43,985 bases of DNA from Nanobdellota archaeon (GTDB taxonomy: Archaea > Nanobdellota > Nanobdellia > Parvarchaeales > Parvarchaeaceae), in the NCBI GenBank assembly GCA_021851145.1, contig JAJZJK010000003.1:1-43985 (forward strand), in the 5' to 3' direction. The notes below the pieces were generated by a model. The model did no database searches. It saw only the letters and a list, made by a program, of their open reading frames with translations, and was not told the DNA's origin. The position numbers and the translations under genes were made by a program. Shown here in pieces: positions 34,591-43,126 of the stretch (the first letter of the stretch is position 1; each line of letters starts with the position of its first letter).

Positions 34591-35028
34591 ATGTATTTCG
34601 ATGCCGAATTCAATAAAGAGAGTAACCAGTGGAAAAAATTCGAAAATGATGCTGCGGATATATTTGAGAAATTTGATTACACTGTTGAAAGGGATGTAAG
34701 ATTTAAAACAAGTAGAAGATTTCAGATTGATTTTATAGCTTATGACAAACAACGCAGATTTTTTGTAGATTGTAAAAACCATGCATATATCCCTCCTGAA
34801 AAAGAACGAGAATTCATAAAGAAACAGCTGGATAGGGCCTATAACTTTATTGGCAAACAGGATAAAGACCCTAAAAAGGAGATAATACTTCTTGTTACAA
34901 AGAATAAAACAAATTCTTTATTGTTGCATAAAATTGGTAAAGGGAAGGTGCTTGCAGTTGATTTTTCTTCATTACCTGTTCTTTTAAAGGATATAGACTT
35001 GTATGAAGATGAATTATTCTTTTTTTGA
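34591..35028 (+). CDS. PD-(D/E)XK (Mrr-like) endonuclease-fold protein
   Basis: 145 aa. E18 in a helix (KKFENDAADIFEKF), D47 in RRFQIDFIAYD and D60-x-K62 in FFVDCKNH reproduce the E...D...(D/E)xK core of restriction-like nucleases. The Q45 before D47 and the Asp-Cys-Lys are also seen in archaeal resolvase-like and Mrr-like proteins. There is no methyltransferase nearby, so a housekeeping repair role is more likely than restriction. It converges with pcn (no gap). Confidence 0.78.
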   Translation: MYFDAEFNKESNQWKKFENDAADIFEKFDYTVERDVRFKTSRRFQIDFIAYDKQRRFFVDCKNHAYIPPEKEREFIKKQLDRAYNFIGKQDKDPKKEIILLVTKNKTNSLLLHKIGKGKVLAVDFSSLPVLLKDIDLYEDELFFF

Positions 35029-35775
35029 TTACTCTAATCTATTTGCCAGAATAAATGACATTATAGCATCAGAATTAAGTTCATAATCTACTTTTAAGGG
35101 ATAATTGTTAGAAAATGACATTTTTATAGGTTTTTCTGAGTCTACAACATACAAAAATTTTGTAAGGTAATCTATAGAATATTTTGACCTAGTAGTAGAC
35201 TCTGATTTCAAGTCGAAGATTTCTTTGTTCTCATTTATTGATAACTCCTGTGAAAATTCCTTCTCATCGCTCTTTGAACTTATTATAAATCTCGGCCTGT
35301 CAACAGTAAAGTATATAGAATCATCTACAAGAGAGGCTGCTTTTACTGAATCTTTTATTAGCGAACCCAAAACAGTAACTTCTGATACAAACTTAAGTTG
35401 GGGTATCTTCTGCGCAGTATAATTCTCATCTATTAACGGAATTGAAAAATGCTGCTTATTCCTTCCATTTATATCTAATATAAGTTTGTTCTTAGAATCT
35501 GACAACTTCAGCTTGTCTTCTTTCTTAGCTAGTTTTAATATACCATTTAAATCATCAAGAGAAACAGATATTTTTACAGGCTTTTCTATGTTAAAACTGG
35601 AAAAAATTGATTTTTTTGCTTCAAAAAGGACCATTGCTATGTTCGCAGGATCCATTGCTTTAATTGCAAACCCCTCTTCATTAAAATCTATAGAAACATC
35701 GGACATCAAGCTACCTATTGCGTCCATCATTTTCTTAAAAACTTCTACATCCTTAAATTCAGCTTCCATTACCAT
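35029..35775 (-). CDS. pcn: DNA polymerase sliding clamp (PCNA)
   Basis: 248 aa, family length. Typical features: DVSIDFNEEGFAIKAMDPAN in domain 1, the interdomain region LIDENYTAQKIPQLKF, and the C-terminal KMSFSNNYPLKVDYEL. It forms the replication clamp that recruits PIP-box partners. M1 at 35775 or M3 at 35769 may be the start; both overlap the OB-like gene upstream (17 or 11 bases), so the two are translationally linked. Confidence 0.96.
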   Translation of the reverse strand: MVMEAEFKDVEVFKKMMDAIGSLMSDVSIDFNEEGFAIKAMDPANIAMVLFEAKKSIFSSFNIEKPVKISVSLDDLNGILKLAKKEDKLKLSDSKNKLILDINGRNKQHFSIPLIDENYTAQKIPQLKFVSEVTVLGSLIKDSVKAASLVDDSIYFTVDRPRFIISSKSDEKEFSQELSINENKEIFDLKSESTTRSKYSIDYLTKFLYVVDSEKPIKMSFSNNYPLKVDYELNSDAIMSFILANRLE

Positions 35776-36094
35776 CTAATAGATTATTTCTTATTATTAA
35801 ATACTTTTTATAATTGTTATAATCATTTATATTTATCTCTTCCACTTTATCAACTCTTACTTCAAACGAAGAATCAGCTGCTATAGTTCTTCCAGTAATA
35901 ATAACAGGTTTAGATATTTCAAGTTTAACATTCTCTTGGTAATTTGGGAGACAAGTAAGTGTTAAACCTCCGTCTTCAACATCAAACACACCCGTTTTAT
36001 CATCAACTGAAGTTATTTTACCGGGAAACCTTACCCTTAGATTATCTTCTTTTATTTCCTTAATTTCTGTATCTTTTATTACCTGATTTTCCAT
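35759..36094 (-). CDS. Possible OB-fold protein co-encoded with PCNA
   Basis: 111 aa from ATG 36094 (a TTG at 36097 precedes). Not recognised by name. The strand pattern VRFPGKITSVDDKTGVFDVE, LTLTCLP, PVIITGRTIAADSSFEVRVD reads like a small OB-fold of the RPA14/Rpa3 kind; this is inference. It overlaps pcn and shares TGATG (one base) with the gene upstream. Genome context suggests a replication role. Confidence 0.6.
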   Translation of the reverse strand: MENQVIKDTEIKEIKEDNLRVRFPGKITSVDDKTGVFDVEDGGLTLTCLPNYQENVKLEISKPVIITGRTIAADSSFEVRVDKVEEININDYNNYKKYLIIRNNLLDGNGS

Positions 36095-36561
36095 CAATTT
36101 GTAGCGTTTACTACTGTAACATTTATATGTATAATTTTGTAATTTACGCAGTTAAGATAACTTGCAGATAAATTTGCATCAACTACATAACTTCCTAATT
36201 TTGAAGGAGAGTATACTCCAAACTCTGTATCTCCCGTTTCACTTGCATTAATTTCTGTCGAATTTGCAACTTCAACATAAAATGGGGCATTTTTAGGAGG
36301 AGTTACAACTAGGGCTATATTTTCGGTTACATTCCCAGTATTATTAAAACCTATCCTAAGGAATGTATTTGTGTTTTCTGGCGCCGTTAGATTTGAATTA
36401 GTATTATAAACGAAACTTAAATTTACAGAATTACAATTTATTGTCTGCACAACTGGAGCTTTGTAAGCCGGAGAGATTTTACCAGCTACTATAAAACCTA
36501 TCAAAAATATTATTAACAAAGCAAGCAATAAATAGTTCCTAAGTCCTTTCATATTTATCAT
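36094..36561 (-). CDS. Secreted or membrane-anchored sequon-rich protein
   Basis: 155 aa. One N-terminal hydrophobic segment (about 9-27), then a beta-sandwich-like domain with about nine N-x-S/T sites, consistent with an extracellular Ig-like domain glycosylated by AglB. M1 (36561) or M4 (36552) may start. First gene of the run into the OB-like gene and pcn, an odd partner for a clamp gene. Confidence 0.65.
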   Translation of the reverse strand: MINMKGLRNYLLLALLIIFLIGFIVAGKISPAYKAPVVQTINCNSVNLSFVYNTNSNLTAPENTNTFLRIGFNNTGNVTENIALVVTPPKNAPFYVEVANSTEINASETGDTEFGVYSPSKLGSYVVDANLSASYLNCVNYKIIHINVTVVNATN

Positions 36562-36596
36562 TTAATTTAGTATTTATTGTTAATAAGTGTTTCGAT

Positions 36597-37187
36597 ATGG
36601 TAAATATAAAAGAATTCAATGGAGTTTACCCCCCTGCAGAGGATAGCTTTCTACTTTTAAATGCTGTAAAATATGCCCATGGCAGTGTACTCGATATGTG
36701 TGCAGGCAGCGGTATAATAGGCCTAAATGCCGCCAAAGTAGCAAAAGAGGTAACTTTAGTAGACATAAATCCAAAGGCAATAAAGGCAATAAAATACAAC
36801 GCAAGAAAAAACGGTATAAAGAATATTAAATGCATAAAATCTAACCTATTCTCTTTTCTTGATAAACAAAAATTTGACGTTATATATTCAAACCCGCCTT
36901 ACCTCCCTAAAAAAACAGAAAAAGGGTGGGCAGATTACGCATTATCCGGCGGAATAGAAGGCAGTGAAACTACTTTAAGGATAATAAATTCCATTAAAGA
37001 ACACTTAAAACCAGGTGGAACTGCATTTATCATACTTTCTACGGTTTATGATATAGATAAAGTATATAAGGAGATAAAGCGTTTAAAACTTAGCTTTGAG
37101 AGGTTGTATTCAGTTAATTTTTTCTTCGAAGAGCTTATCCTTATTAAAATATATGACAAGAGCAGGAATAGCAGTAAATCAAGGTAA
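36597..37187 (+). CDS. HemK2/Mtq2-like N5-glutamine methyltransferase
   Basis: 196 aa. Motifs: VYPPAEDSFLLL, SAM motif I VLDMCAGSGIIGL, motif II TLVDINP and the catalytic NPPYLP (99-104). This size and arrangement match the archaeal homologue of Mtq2/HemK2, which methylates the GGQ glutamine of release factor aRF1 with Trm112. It is divergent (35 bases) from the gene at 36094-36561. Confidence 0.9.
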   Translation: MVNIKEFNGVYPPAEDSFLLLNAVKYAHGSVLDMCAGSGIIGLNAAKVAKEVTLVDINPKAIKAIKYNARKNGIKNIKCIKSNLFSFLDKQKFDVIYSNPPYLPKKTEKGWADYALSGGIEGSETTLRIINSIKEHLKPGGTAFIILSTVYDIDKVYKEIKRLKLSFERLYSVNFFFEELILIKIYDKSRNSSKSR

Positions 37188-37479
37188 GATTATAGTAGCA
37201 GTAATTATAAATAACTCTGTACAAGTCCACAGGGTAAAAAGCTTAAGTGAAGTAAAAGACATACTCAATACCTCCAAGCCAACTATTGTAGGTGTAGACA
37301 AGAGTGCAGCAGACTTATTTGAAGATTTATCATTTTCATTTAATACTACAAAAATAGACGGAGAAAATTGTGATAACAAACAGATTCAGTCACTTACCAT
37401 GCTGAGTATAACTAAAGACTCAGATAAATGCGCGATAAATGCAGCCTACTATTCAGAAGAAGCAGAAAATTCCAATTAA
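37153..37479 (+). CDS. Small protein with RNase-H-like start, unknown function
   Basis: 108 aa from ATG 37153; the frame extends upstream to 37096 but inside the methyltransferase gene. MTRAGIAVNQGKIIVAVIIN and STSKPTIVGVDKSAADLF-like strands resemble the first strands of RNase-H-fold proteins (a G-I-D/N...G.I..A.I pattern), inference only. Overlaps the previous gene by 35 bases. Probably co-transcribed with it. Confidence 0.5.
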   Translation: MTRAGIAVNQGKIIVAVIINNSVQVHRVKSLSEVKDILNTSKPTIVGVDKSAADLFEDLSFSFNTTKIDGENCDNKQIQSLTMLSITKDSDKCAINAAYYSEEAENSN

Positions 37480-37880
37480 ATTTTATTTTCCTGACCGCTA
37501 AGAACTTCTCCTTTTTCTACTTTTACAAAATCAGGCACAACTAAAAGATAATCCTCATCTACTCCGATTATCTGTGCTTCTGCAGCATCTGCACTTTTCT
37601 TTAATTTTGAAATTGTGCGTTTCAATTCATCTACCCCGCCTTTTTCTCTTATTTCTTTTACTTTTATAAATGATAAAGTGTACCCGGAACGAATGTCATT
37701 TAGTATGGAACTTGCGTCTTCAAATTTGTTGATATTATAGTACTTTACAAATATTTTAGCCATAGGCTTATCACCCTGCTCAACTTCCAACTCAACGTAG
37801 TCACCACTTTGACTTGAAGAATCAACATTCACATTCTTCTTGAATATATTCAAGAAATTATCAAACGAAAGATCTACCAT
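37476..37880 (-). CDS. sepF: SepF, FtsZ membrane anchor
   Basis: 134 aa. The central domain AKIFVKYYNINKFEDASSIL, SGYTLSFIKVKEIREKGGVD, then LKRTISKLKKSADAAEAQII GVDEDYLLVVP matches archaeal SepF (DUF552). The N-terminus MVDLSFDNFLNIFKKN is an amphipathic membrane-targeting helix. SepF tethers FtsZ in archaeal division. No FtsZ gene lies in the window. It converges with the previous gene, overlapping by four bases. Confidence 0.88.
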   Translation of the reverse strand: MVDLSFDNFLNIFKKNVNVDSSSQSGDYVELEVEQGDKPMAKIFVKYYNINKFEDASSILNDIRSGYTLSFIKVKEIREKGGVDELKRTISKLKKSADAAEAQIIGVDEDYLLVVPDFVKVEKGEVLSGQENKI

Positions 37881-37980
37881 GTTTACACCTCACAACTTAA
37901 TTTTAATCCTATAAGAAGATAAGCAAATTTTAGTATTTAAGTTTATCATTATTGATGTTAATGCAATTTTGCAATAAATA

Positions 37981-38063
37981 TGCAGAGGGAGGGATTTGAA
38001 CCCTCGAAGGCCTAAGCCATAAGGTCCTAAGCCTTACACGTTTGACCGCTTCGTTACCTCTGC
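37981..38063 (-). tRNA. tRNA-Leu(UAG)
   Basis: Class II tRNA with acceptor GCAGAGG/CCUCUGC, A73, anticodon loop CUUAGGA giving UAG (38029-38027), G37 and a GGC-UUAG-GCC variable arm. Two substitutions from the copy at 9728-9810 (base 34 U and base 10 A). It follows the aMBF1 stop by 11 bases on the same strand and may be cotranscribed with pheST-aMBF1. Confidence 0.95.
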
Positions 38064-38074
38064 AATAACTATTT

Positions 38075-38509
38075 TTAAACTCTTTTTATGTCAACAACAT
38101 CCCCAAATGACAGTTTATCGCTATCAATTGTAGAGCGGGAATCTGAAACATAATCAAGCTCATATAAAGAGATTTTAAGGGTATTTTCTATTTTTGAGGT
38201 TATATCATTATCCGGCAATATTTCTCCAGTAAGTATTTTTTTTAAGTCTTTTGGAGAGCATTTCATGTATTCTGCAGCCTTATCAATTGAAAGCTGTTTT
38301 TCCTCCAATGCCTTCTTTATAACATCCAGATAATCATATTTTAGCTGCCTTTCACTTTTAATTCTTTTTAGTGGTTCATTGTTTATAGGCGCATAAAATT
38401 CAATAACCTTACCGTACTTTGAACAGTTCTTACATAAGTTCATTACAGCACCTTCTACTTCAGTCTTTAAAAGATTCTCTTCAAACGCGCCACATATTTC
38501 GCAATTCAT
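38075..38509 (-). CDS. aMBF1-like transcription regulator (zinc ribbon + HTH)
   Basis: 144 aa. The zinc ribbon uses C3-C6 (CEIC) and C26-C29 (CKNC); a helix-turn-helix of XRE type follows at about 60-110 (KALEEKQLSIDKAAEYMKCS). This is the archaeal multiprotein bridging factor 1, which binds ribosomes or transcription factors. ATGA overlap with the pheT stop. Confidence 0.87.
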   Translation of the reverse strand: MNCEICGAFEENLLKTEVEGAVMNLCKNCSKYGKVIEFYAPINNEPLKRIKSERQLKYDYLDVIKKALEEKQLSIDKAAEYMKCSPKDLKKILTGEILPDNDITSKIENTLKISLYELDYVSDSRSTIDSDKLSFGDVVDIKRV

Positions 38510-40149
38510 TGTATAAAACCATCAAGATATATCTCAGCAAGAGAGATAGGCAATTCTATGCTAAATAAATTTAATACCCTCGGATGAACCTCTCCTGCAA
38601 TCCCTATCTCTTTGCCATCTGCAATAACTGTGTACCCTCTGCCGTCTATAAAGGTCTTTGAGTAATTTTCATCGGCATATCTTGTAGAGACATTTTTAAC
38701 CATAAATGAATCAGATAGCAATTTCTTTAGTATTGACAAAGTTTCGGTTATATTTGCATCTTTCTCGCAAGAGACTATTGAAAGCTTTAACACATTTTTG
38801 AATTTTACATCCGATTTTCCTAACTTAGGAACTTCAGATAAAGAGAAGATTTTCTGCGGAAATTTTTTGTGTAGATTATTTGAGATGAGCCTAAAAAGCT
38901 CAGGAAATATATATTTGCTTGCCATAGTTACATCGCCACTCTTAAGAGGGAACAGACTAACATAATCCTCCCCTTTTATATAGGTATTTTGAAATTGGTA
39001 TTTCTCATTTGTTAGTAGGTTTATATCTATCTCTTGATAACCAAAACCCACTAAAATCTCTCTTAAATTCTGTAAGGTATAATGATTTTGCAGTAACTGC
39101 CCTTCAGTATAAATATTAGGTTTTGTTTCAGGTATATCATTTATTCCAAAAGACCTCATTATATCATCCACAATATCAACTTGATGCATTATATCCTGCC
39201 TATAAAATGGCGGTTCAACTAAAATATCCTTTCCTACGAATTTAACGTTATAATCCAATTCTGAAAGCATTTTTGCTGCTAGATTTTTGCTTATTGCTAC
39301 CCCTAATAAAGACTTTATAGAATTCTCATTCAAATAAAATCTGTGGGTGGAAGTTGAAAGGCTAGTTGAAATTAATTTATTTTTATATCTAATTTTTATT
39401 ATTGACACTTTACCCAAGAATTGAAAGTTATATATAAGTATTTTAGTAACAGAATTTACAGTTTCTTTGTCAGTACCGGTTATATCTACGAATAATTCTT
39501 TAGTGTTTTTATTAATAGAGTATTTGTCTGCATTTATTATAGGAGGCATAGCAATTATATCATTTTGGTTATCCAACCAAACTATTGGATTAGTAGTGAT
39601 TAAATTCTTGTATTCATTCGCTTGTTTCACTTCTTTAATGATTGCGTCATAATTTTTTTGCGAGGAGTAACCCAATGGTACAAAATTAACTTTTTTCTTT
39701 GAAACTTCACAGTATTTAATAGGAAATGATATTTTTTTATAGTCAAAAAGTCCAATAGCCGAGTTTTTTCTATTTCTACCAATATTTTTATCTAGCCTTT
39801 CCTGAATGGCTAAAACTTCGTTTAAGTTATCTCCTATTTCACTATCAAGCACTATATGCAAGGCGTTTACGAATTTTCTTTCTGTTTGCTCTACTGAGAC
39901 ATCTAAATTTTCATTCCCTATAGAAACGTGCCTATTCATCTTTATCCCAAGCTGGCTGGCAAAGATATTGGCAAGAGAATACTTTGAGACTATATCTGTC
40001 CTATCCGGAGTAAGCTCAAAATTAAGTACGTTCTCTCCTTCATCCAAGTCTAATCCAAACTTAAGTGCTATATCTTCATAATTGGTTATCTTAAGTTTTT
40101 TATTAAGAACTTTGTTCATCTCATCCAAACTATAATTAAGCATTACCAT
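38506..40149 (-). CDS. pheT: Phenylalanyl-tRNA synthetase beta subunit
   Basis: 547 aa from ATG 40149 (a TTG frame to 40164 also exists). Archaeal/eukaryotic type, lacking the bacterial EMAP-like and ferredoxin-like C-terminal domains. The N-terminal MVMLNYSLDEMNKVLNKKLK, the B3/4 editing domain (about 180-240), DNA-binding-like B5 (YRQDIMHQVDIVDDIMRSFG) and the catalytic-like core follow. One base separates its start from the pheS stop. The partner PheS is upstream. Confidence 0.94.
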   Translation of the reverse strand: MVMLNYSLDEMNKVLNKKLKITNYEDIALKFGLDLDEGENVLNFELTPDRTDIVSKYSLANIFASQLGIKMNRHVSIGNENLDVSVEQTERKFVNALHIVLDSEIGDNLNEVLAIQERLDKNIGRNRKNSAIGLFDYKKISFPIKYCEVSKKKVNFVPLGYSSQKNYDAIIKEVKQANEYKNLITTNPIVWLDNQNDIIAMPPIINADKYSINKNTKELFVDITGTDKETVNSVTKILIYNFQFLGKVSIIKIRYKNKLISTSLSTSTHRFYLNENSIKSLLGVAISKNLAAKMLSELDYNVKFVGKDILVEPPFYRQDIMHQVDIVDDIMRSFGINDIPETKPNIYTEGQLLQNHYTLQNLREILVGFGYQEIDINLLTNEKYQFQNTYIKGEDYVSLFPLKSGDVTMASKYIFPELFRLISNNLHKKFPQKIFSLSEVPKLGKSDVKFKNVLKLSIVSCEKDANITETLSILKKLLSDSFMVKNVSTRYADENYSKTFIDGRGYTVIADGKEIGIAGEVHPRVLNLFSIELPISLAEIYLDGFIQ

Positions 40150-40150
40150 A

Positions 40151-41677
40151 CTAAAACTCTCCAAAAACCTTTACAGATTCTAATTCTCTTAGCAAGTCAA
40201 TATCTGTATAAGCGCCATATAAATCCCGTATATCTGCCATACCTAATTTAAGATTCAGCATTCTTTCCATTCCGAAGCCCCATGCTATTATATTCTTGTT
40301 TATTCCAAATGGCCTTAATGTTTCAGGCCTAAATACTCCAGAATTTCCTACTTCAATCCATCTTTTTAGTTTTGGACTAAATGCTTGTATTTCTAAACTT
40401 GGCTCAGTATAGGGGTTGTATGTCGGTTTAAGCCTTATCTTCTCTATTCCTATCTTTTTGTAAAATTGTTTTATATAACCAATTAAATCAGACACTGTTA
40501 AGTTATCTCCGTAAACTACTCCTTCTATTTGGTATAATTCTAAAAGGTGGGTATTGTCCATTGTTTCGTTCCTAAACCCTTTGTCTACTGAGAAGAACTT
40601 TGCAGGTTTATTTTTATTTTTTGATATAAATTCATAGATATACCTAAAAGTTGTTGCAGTTGTATGCCCCCGCATTATAAGTGAAGTGCTTTTTGAAGTA
40701 TCGAATTTTCTTCTATATCCTATGGACTCATCATATTTAGATGAAAAAAACCCATTCTCATAAACTTTCTTTACATTTTTAAGAAGTCCATCTGGTACAT
40801 TTCCTTCTAAACCATTCAAATATACAGTATCCTGTATTTCTCTGTCTGGATGATCTTGTCTAAACATCATTACATCAAAATTCCAAAAAGTCGACTCTAC
40901 AAAATTACTATGCATCTCTGAGAACCCCATAGAAACCATTGCATCTTTTATAAGTGAAATAAATTTGGTCTTAATATTTGTTTTTCCAGATAAGGAACCA
41001 AGTATTTCTGGATTCTCACTATATTCTCGAAAGCTTAACCCCTGCCAATTTTTTATGTTATTTGTAGAAAGTTTGTCAATGAATTCCTTACTAAATTCTG
41101 GATTTTTAAGAATTTTTATACCTTCTTTAGTTATAGAGAATTTTTCTTTTATCTCGTTAATTTGCTCAATTATACCTCTTTTTATAAAATCTTGAACGGA
41201 ATTAAAATCAATATTTTTGCCATTTTCTATTGATATCAAAATTTTATTTCTCTCTTCTATCTGTGAAGACTTGTCCAAATTTGCAGTAATTTTACCTCCA
41301 TCAACATTTATTGCAAGTAACCGCTTTAAAACGCCAATAGCTGCATTAAGTTCATCTTTATCCATTGGGACGCTAGAAAAAAGTTGCTTATACTCAAAAG
41401 TTTTATTTATTCTAGCAAAATCAAAAACCCTGTATTCTGGCAGCCCCTCTTTCAGGTATTTCTGCCCCAGCGGTGTAAGTCTAAACACTGTTTCGGTTAT
41501 ACTTTCAATGTTTACAAGACCAAGGGATAAAAGCTTTCTAGCAGAATTTATAACAGCTGCCCTTTCAAGGCCACATTTCAGTTCTACCTCATTTGAAAAC
41601 ATCTCTCCGTTTTCAAGAGCAGAAAGTAAAATTTTATCTGTCTTACTAAGCATTCTTATGATATTCTTTTCTTCCAT
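40151..41677 (-). CDS. pheS: Phenylalanyl-tRNA synthetase alpha subunit
   Basis: 508 aa. N-terminal winged-helix repeats (about 1-200) contact tRNA. The class II core has motif 2 KFFSVDKGFRNETMDNTHL, then TYNPYTEPSLEIQAF and motif 3 IAWGFGMERMLNLKLGM. Forms the alpha2-beta2 enzyme with PheT; charges tRNA-Phe. First gene of the pheS-pheT-aMBF1 operon. Confidence 0.96.
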   Translation of the reverse strand: MEEKNIIRMLSKTDKILLSALENGEMFSNEVELKCGLERAAVINSARKLLSLGLVNIESITETVFRLTPLGQKYLKEGLPEYRVFDFARINKTFEYKQLFSSVPMDKDELNAAIGVLKRLLAINVDGGKITANLDKSSQIEERNKILISIENGKNIDFNSVQDFIKRGIIEQINEIKEKFSITKEGIKILKNPEFSKEFIDKLSTNNIKNWQGLSFREYSENPEILGSLSGKTNIKTKFISLIKDAMVSMGFSEMHSNFVESTFWNFDVMMFRQDHPDREIQDTVYLNGLEGNVPDGLLKNVKKVYENGFFSSKYDESIGYRRKFDTSKSTSLIMRGHTTATTFRYIYEFISKNKNKPAKFFSVDKGFRNETMDNTHLLELYQIEGVVYGDNLTVSDLIGYIKQFYKKIGIEKIRLKPTYNPYTEPSLEIQAFSPKLKRWIEVGNSGVFRPETLRPFGINKNIIAWGFGMERMLNLKLGMADIRDLYGAYTDIDLLRELESVKVFGEF

Positions 41678-41703
41678 CTTAAGATAAAAGTAATCTACAT
41701 AAA

Positions 41704-43074
41704 TTAAAAGGTTTTAATCTCTCCTTTTTCTACCAGCTTTTTAGCGATATAAGGCCCTGATGAATAAAGACCTGAAAATTTCGATTCAATTTTAGTGCCA
41801 TATAATGCTTCTCCCACTGGAAATGCTATTGAGAAGGAAGGATTAAAACTATAACCAAAAGATTCCTTTATAAATTTTGGAAGTTTTAATTTGTCCAACT
41901 CAGATAAAAAATCCTCACTAGAATCAAATTTCATTGAAAGCGTTGAAACTGCAGACTCAAGACGGTTTACTGAAAGGAATAGATCATATCCTTCTAATGG
42001 AAAATCCTCCTGTACGGATTCTAAGGCCTTCTCCGCATAATAACTTGCCATCTGTTCGCTAGTTGCACCTGCTCCATGGGATATTTCATGGAAAAGAGCA
42101 AATAAATATTCTGGGACAGCATTAAACCTGTCTGTATTTAGGAAAACTGGGCTGTATGATTTCTTTTTTATAAATTTTCCGATAAGAGAGTTATAAACTA
42201 AAGTGAACCCCCCTACTCCTCTTGGGGAATGATGTAAAACTAGGTTAGGAGCTATACTTTTTTTAAGTACTTTGGAGATATAAGGCAGCATTAATTTCTC
42301 ATATTCTCGTAAACCCTCCTCAGAATTCATTGCACCTTTGTAAGCTTTTGTGGACGACAACATATAAATTGCATTCAAATTCGTAAGAGAAGGCGTTATC
42401 CTAGACTGGAAAAACGCTTCATTGTATTTTTTAAAGGTATCCTTAAAATCTTTCGAGTAGTTTCTTATATCTTTTTCTATTTCTTCGAGCTCTAACTTTT
42501 TATGATTAAACACTGCTGAAGTACCGCCAATAATAAAAGCTGTTCCTAGCATAGATATCAAACTAGTTATAATTGGAACTTCCAACAGCATATAACCATT
42601 ATACATAAGCTGTCCTTGTAAAACGTTCATAAATGAAAGTTTCAATGTTGAAGAGTAATAAGCCGTCTCACCAAAAAGGGATAAAAGCTCTGCTAATTCA
42701 CCCCCTACCGCGCCTATAGACATTGTTGAAAGCAGGTGGCTGTTTGTTTTTTCAATCATGTAATCATAAGCTTTTGCAACTAACTTGGCAGGGGACATAA
42801 GTATGTTGTAAAAAACTTTTTTTGCAAGATGTGCGACTTTTTTGGGTTTAAATCCTGTATACCCCTCCCAGTAATCTAAAATACTTCGTAAATACCTCTC
42901 TAAACCTTCTTTGCCGTATGAATTTGTTATAAAATCTTTGTTAAGTTTCTTGACTGCTCTTACTGTGGTTTTTTCTGCACTGTCTTTTAATAAATCATCT
43001 ATTGACTCTTTATTGCTTCCTTCTAGGCTTGACAGGATAGAATAGAGCTTTGAAGCACTTTCTACTGAGTCCAT
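41704..43074 (-). CDS. Membrane zinc metallopeptidase-like protein (HExxH), unknown family
   Basis: 456 aa from ATG 43074 (TTG at 43089 also in frame). The motif HEISHG (H329, E330, H333) in a soluble domain is followed by a possible third ligand in TSEQMASYYAEKALE. Two to three hydrophobic segments lie at about 110-190 (YMLLEVPIITSLISMLGTAF). The long helical N-terminus (1-110) is cytosolic-looking. No named family is recognised; it may be an M48-like or other gluzincin. TATA box near 43100. Confidence 0.7.
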   Translation of the reverse strand: MDSVESASKLYSILSSLEGSNKESIDDLLKDSAEKTTVRAVKKLNKDFITNSYGKEGLERYLRSILDYWEGYTGFKPKKVAHLAKKVFYNILMSPAKLVAKAYDYMIEKTNSHLLSTMSIGAVGGELAELLSLFGETAYYSSTLKLSFMNVLQGQLMYNGYMLLEVPIITSLISMLGTAFIIGGTSAVFNHKKLELEEIEKDIRNYSKDFKDTFKKYNEAFFQSRITPSLTNLNAIYMLSSTKAYKGAMNSEEGLREYEKLMLPYISKVLKKSIAPNLVLHHSPRGVGGFTLVYNSLIGKFIKKKSYSPVFLNTDRFNAVPEYLFALFHEISHGAGATSEQMASYYAEKALESVQEDFPLEGYDLFLSVNRLESAVSTLSMKFDSSEDFLSELDKLKLPKFIKESFGYSFNPSFSIAFPVGEALYGTKIESKFSGLYSSGPYIAKKLVEKGEIKTF

Positions 43075-43093
43075 CTTATTTGATGACAATAAT

Positions 43094-43108
43094 TAGTATA
43101 AATATATT
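43094..43108. promoter_or_regulatory. Shared bidirectional TATA region of two divergent genes
   Basis: AGTATAAATATATT is centred about 26 bases from both start codons (43074 minus, 43127 plus). The same near-palindromic AT box can serve as TATA element in both directions, so both transcripts would be leaderless. Confidence 0.5.
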
Positions 43109-43126
43109 AAAAATTTCCATAACCTA

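Noticed and set aside
34591-35028. Restriction-modification system
   Set aside because: Only the nuclease-like protein is present; no methyltransferase or specificity subunit accompanies it. The methyltransferase at 36597 has the NPPY and overall layout of the HemK2 protein-methylating type.
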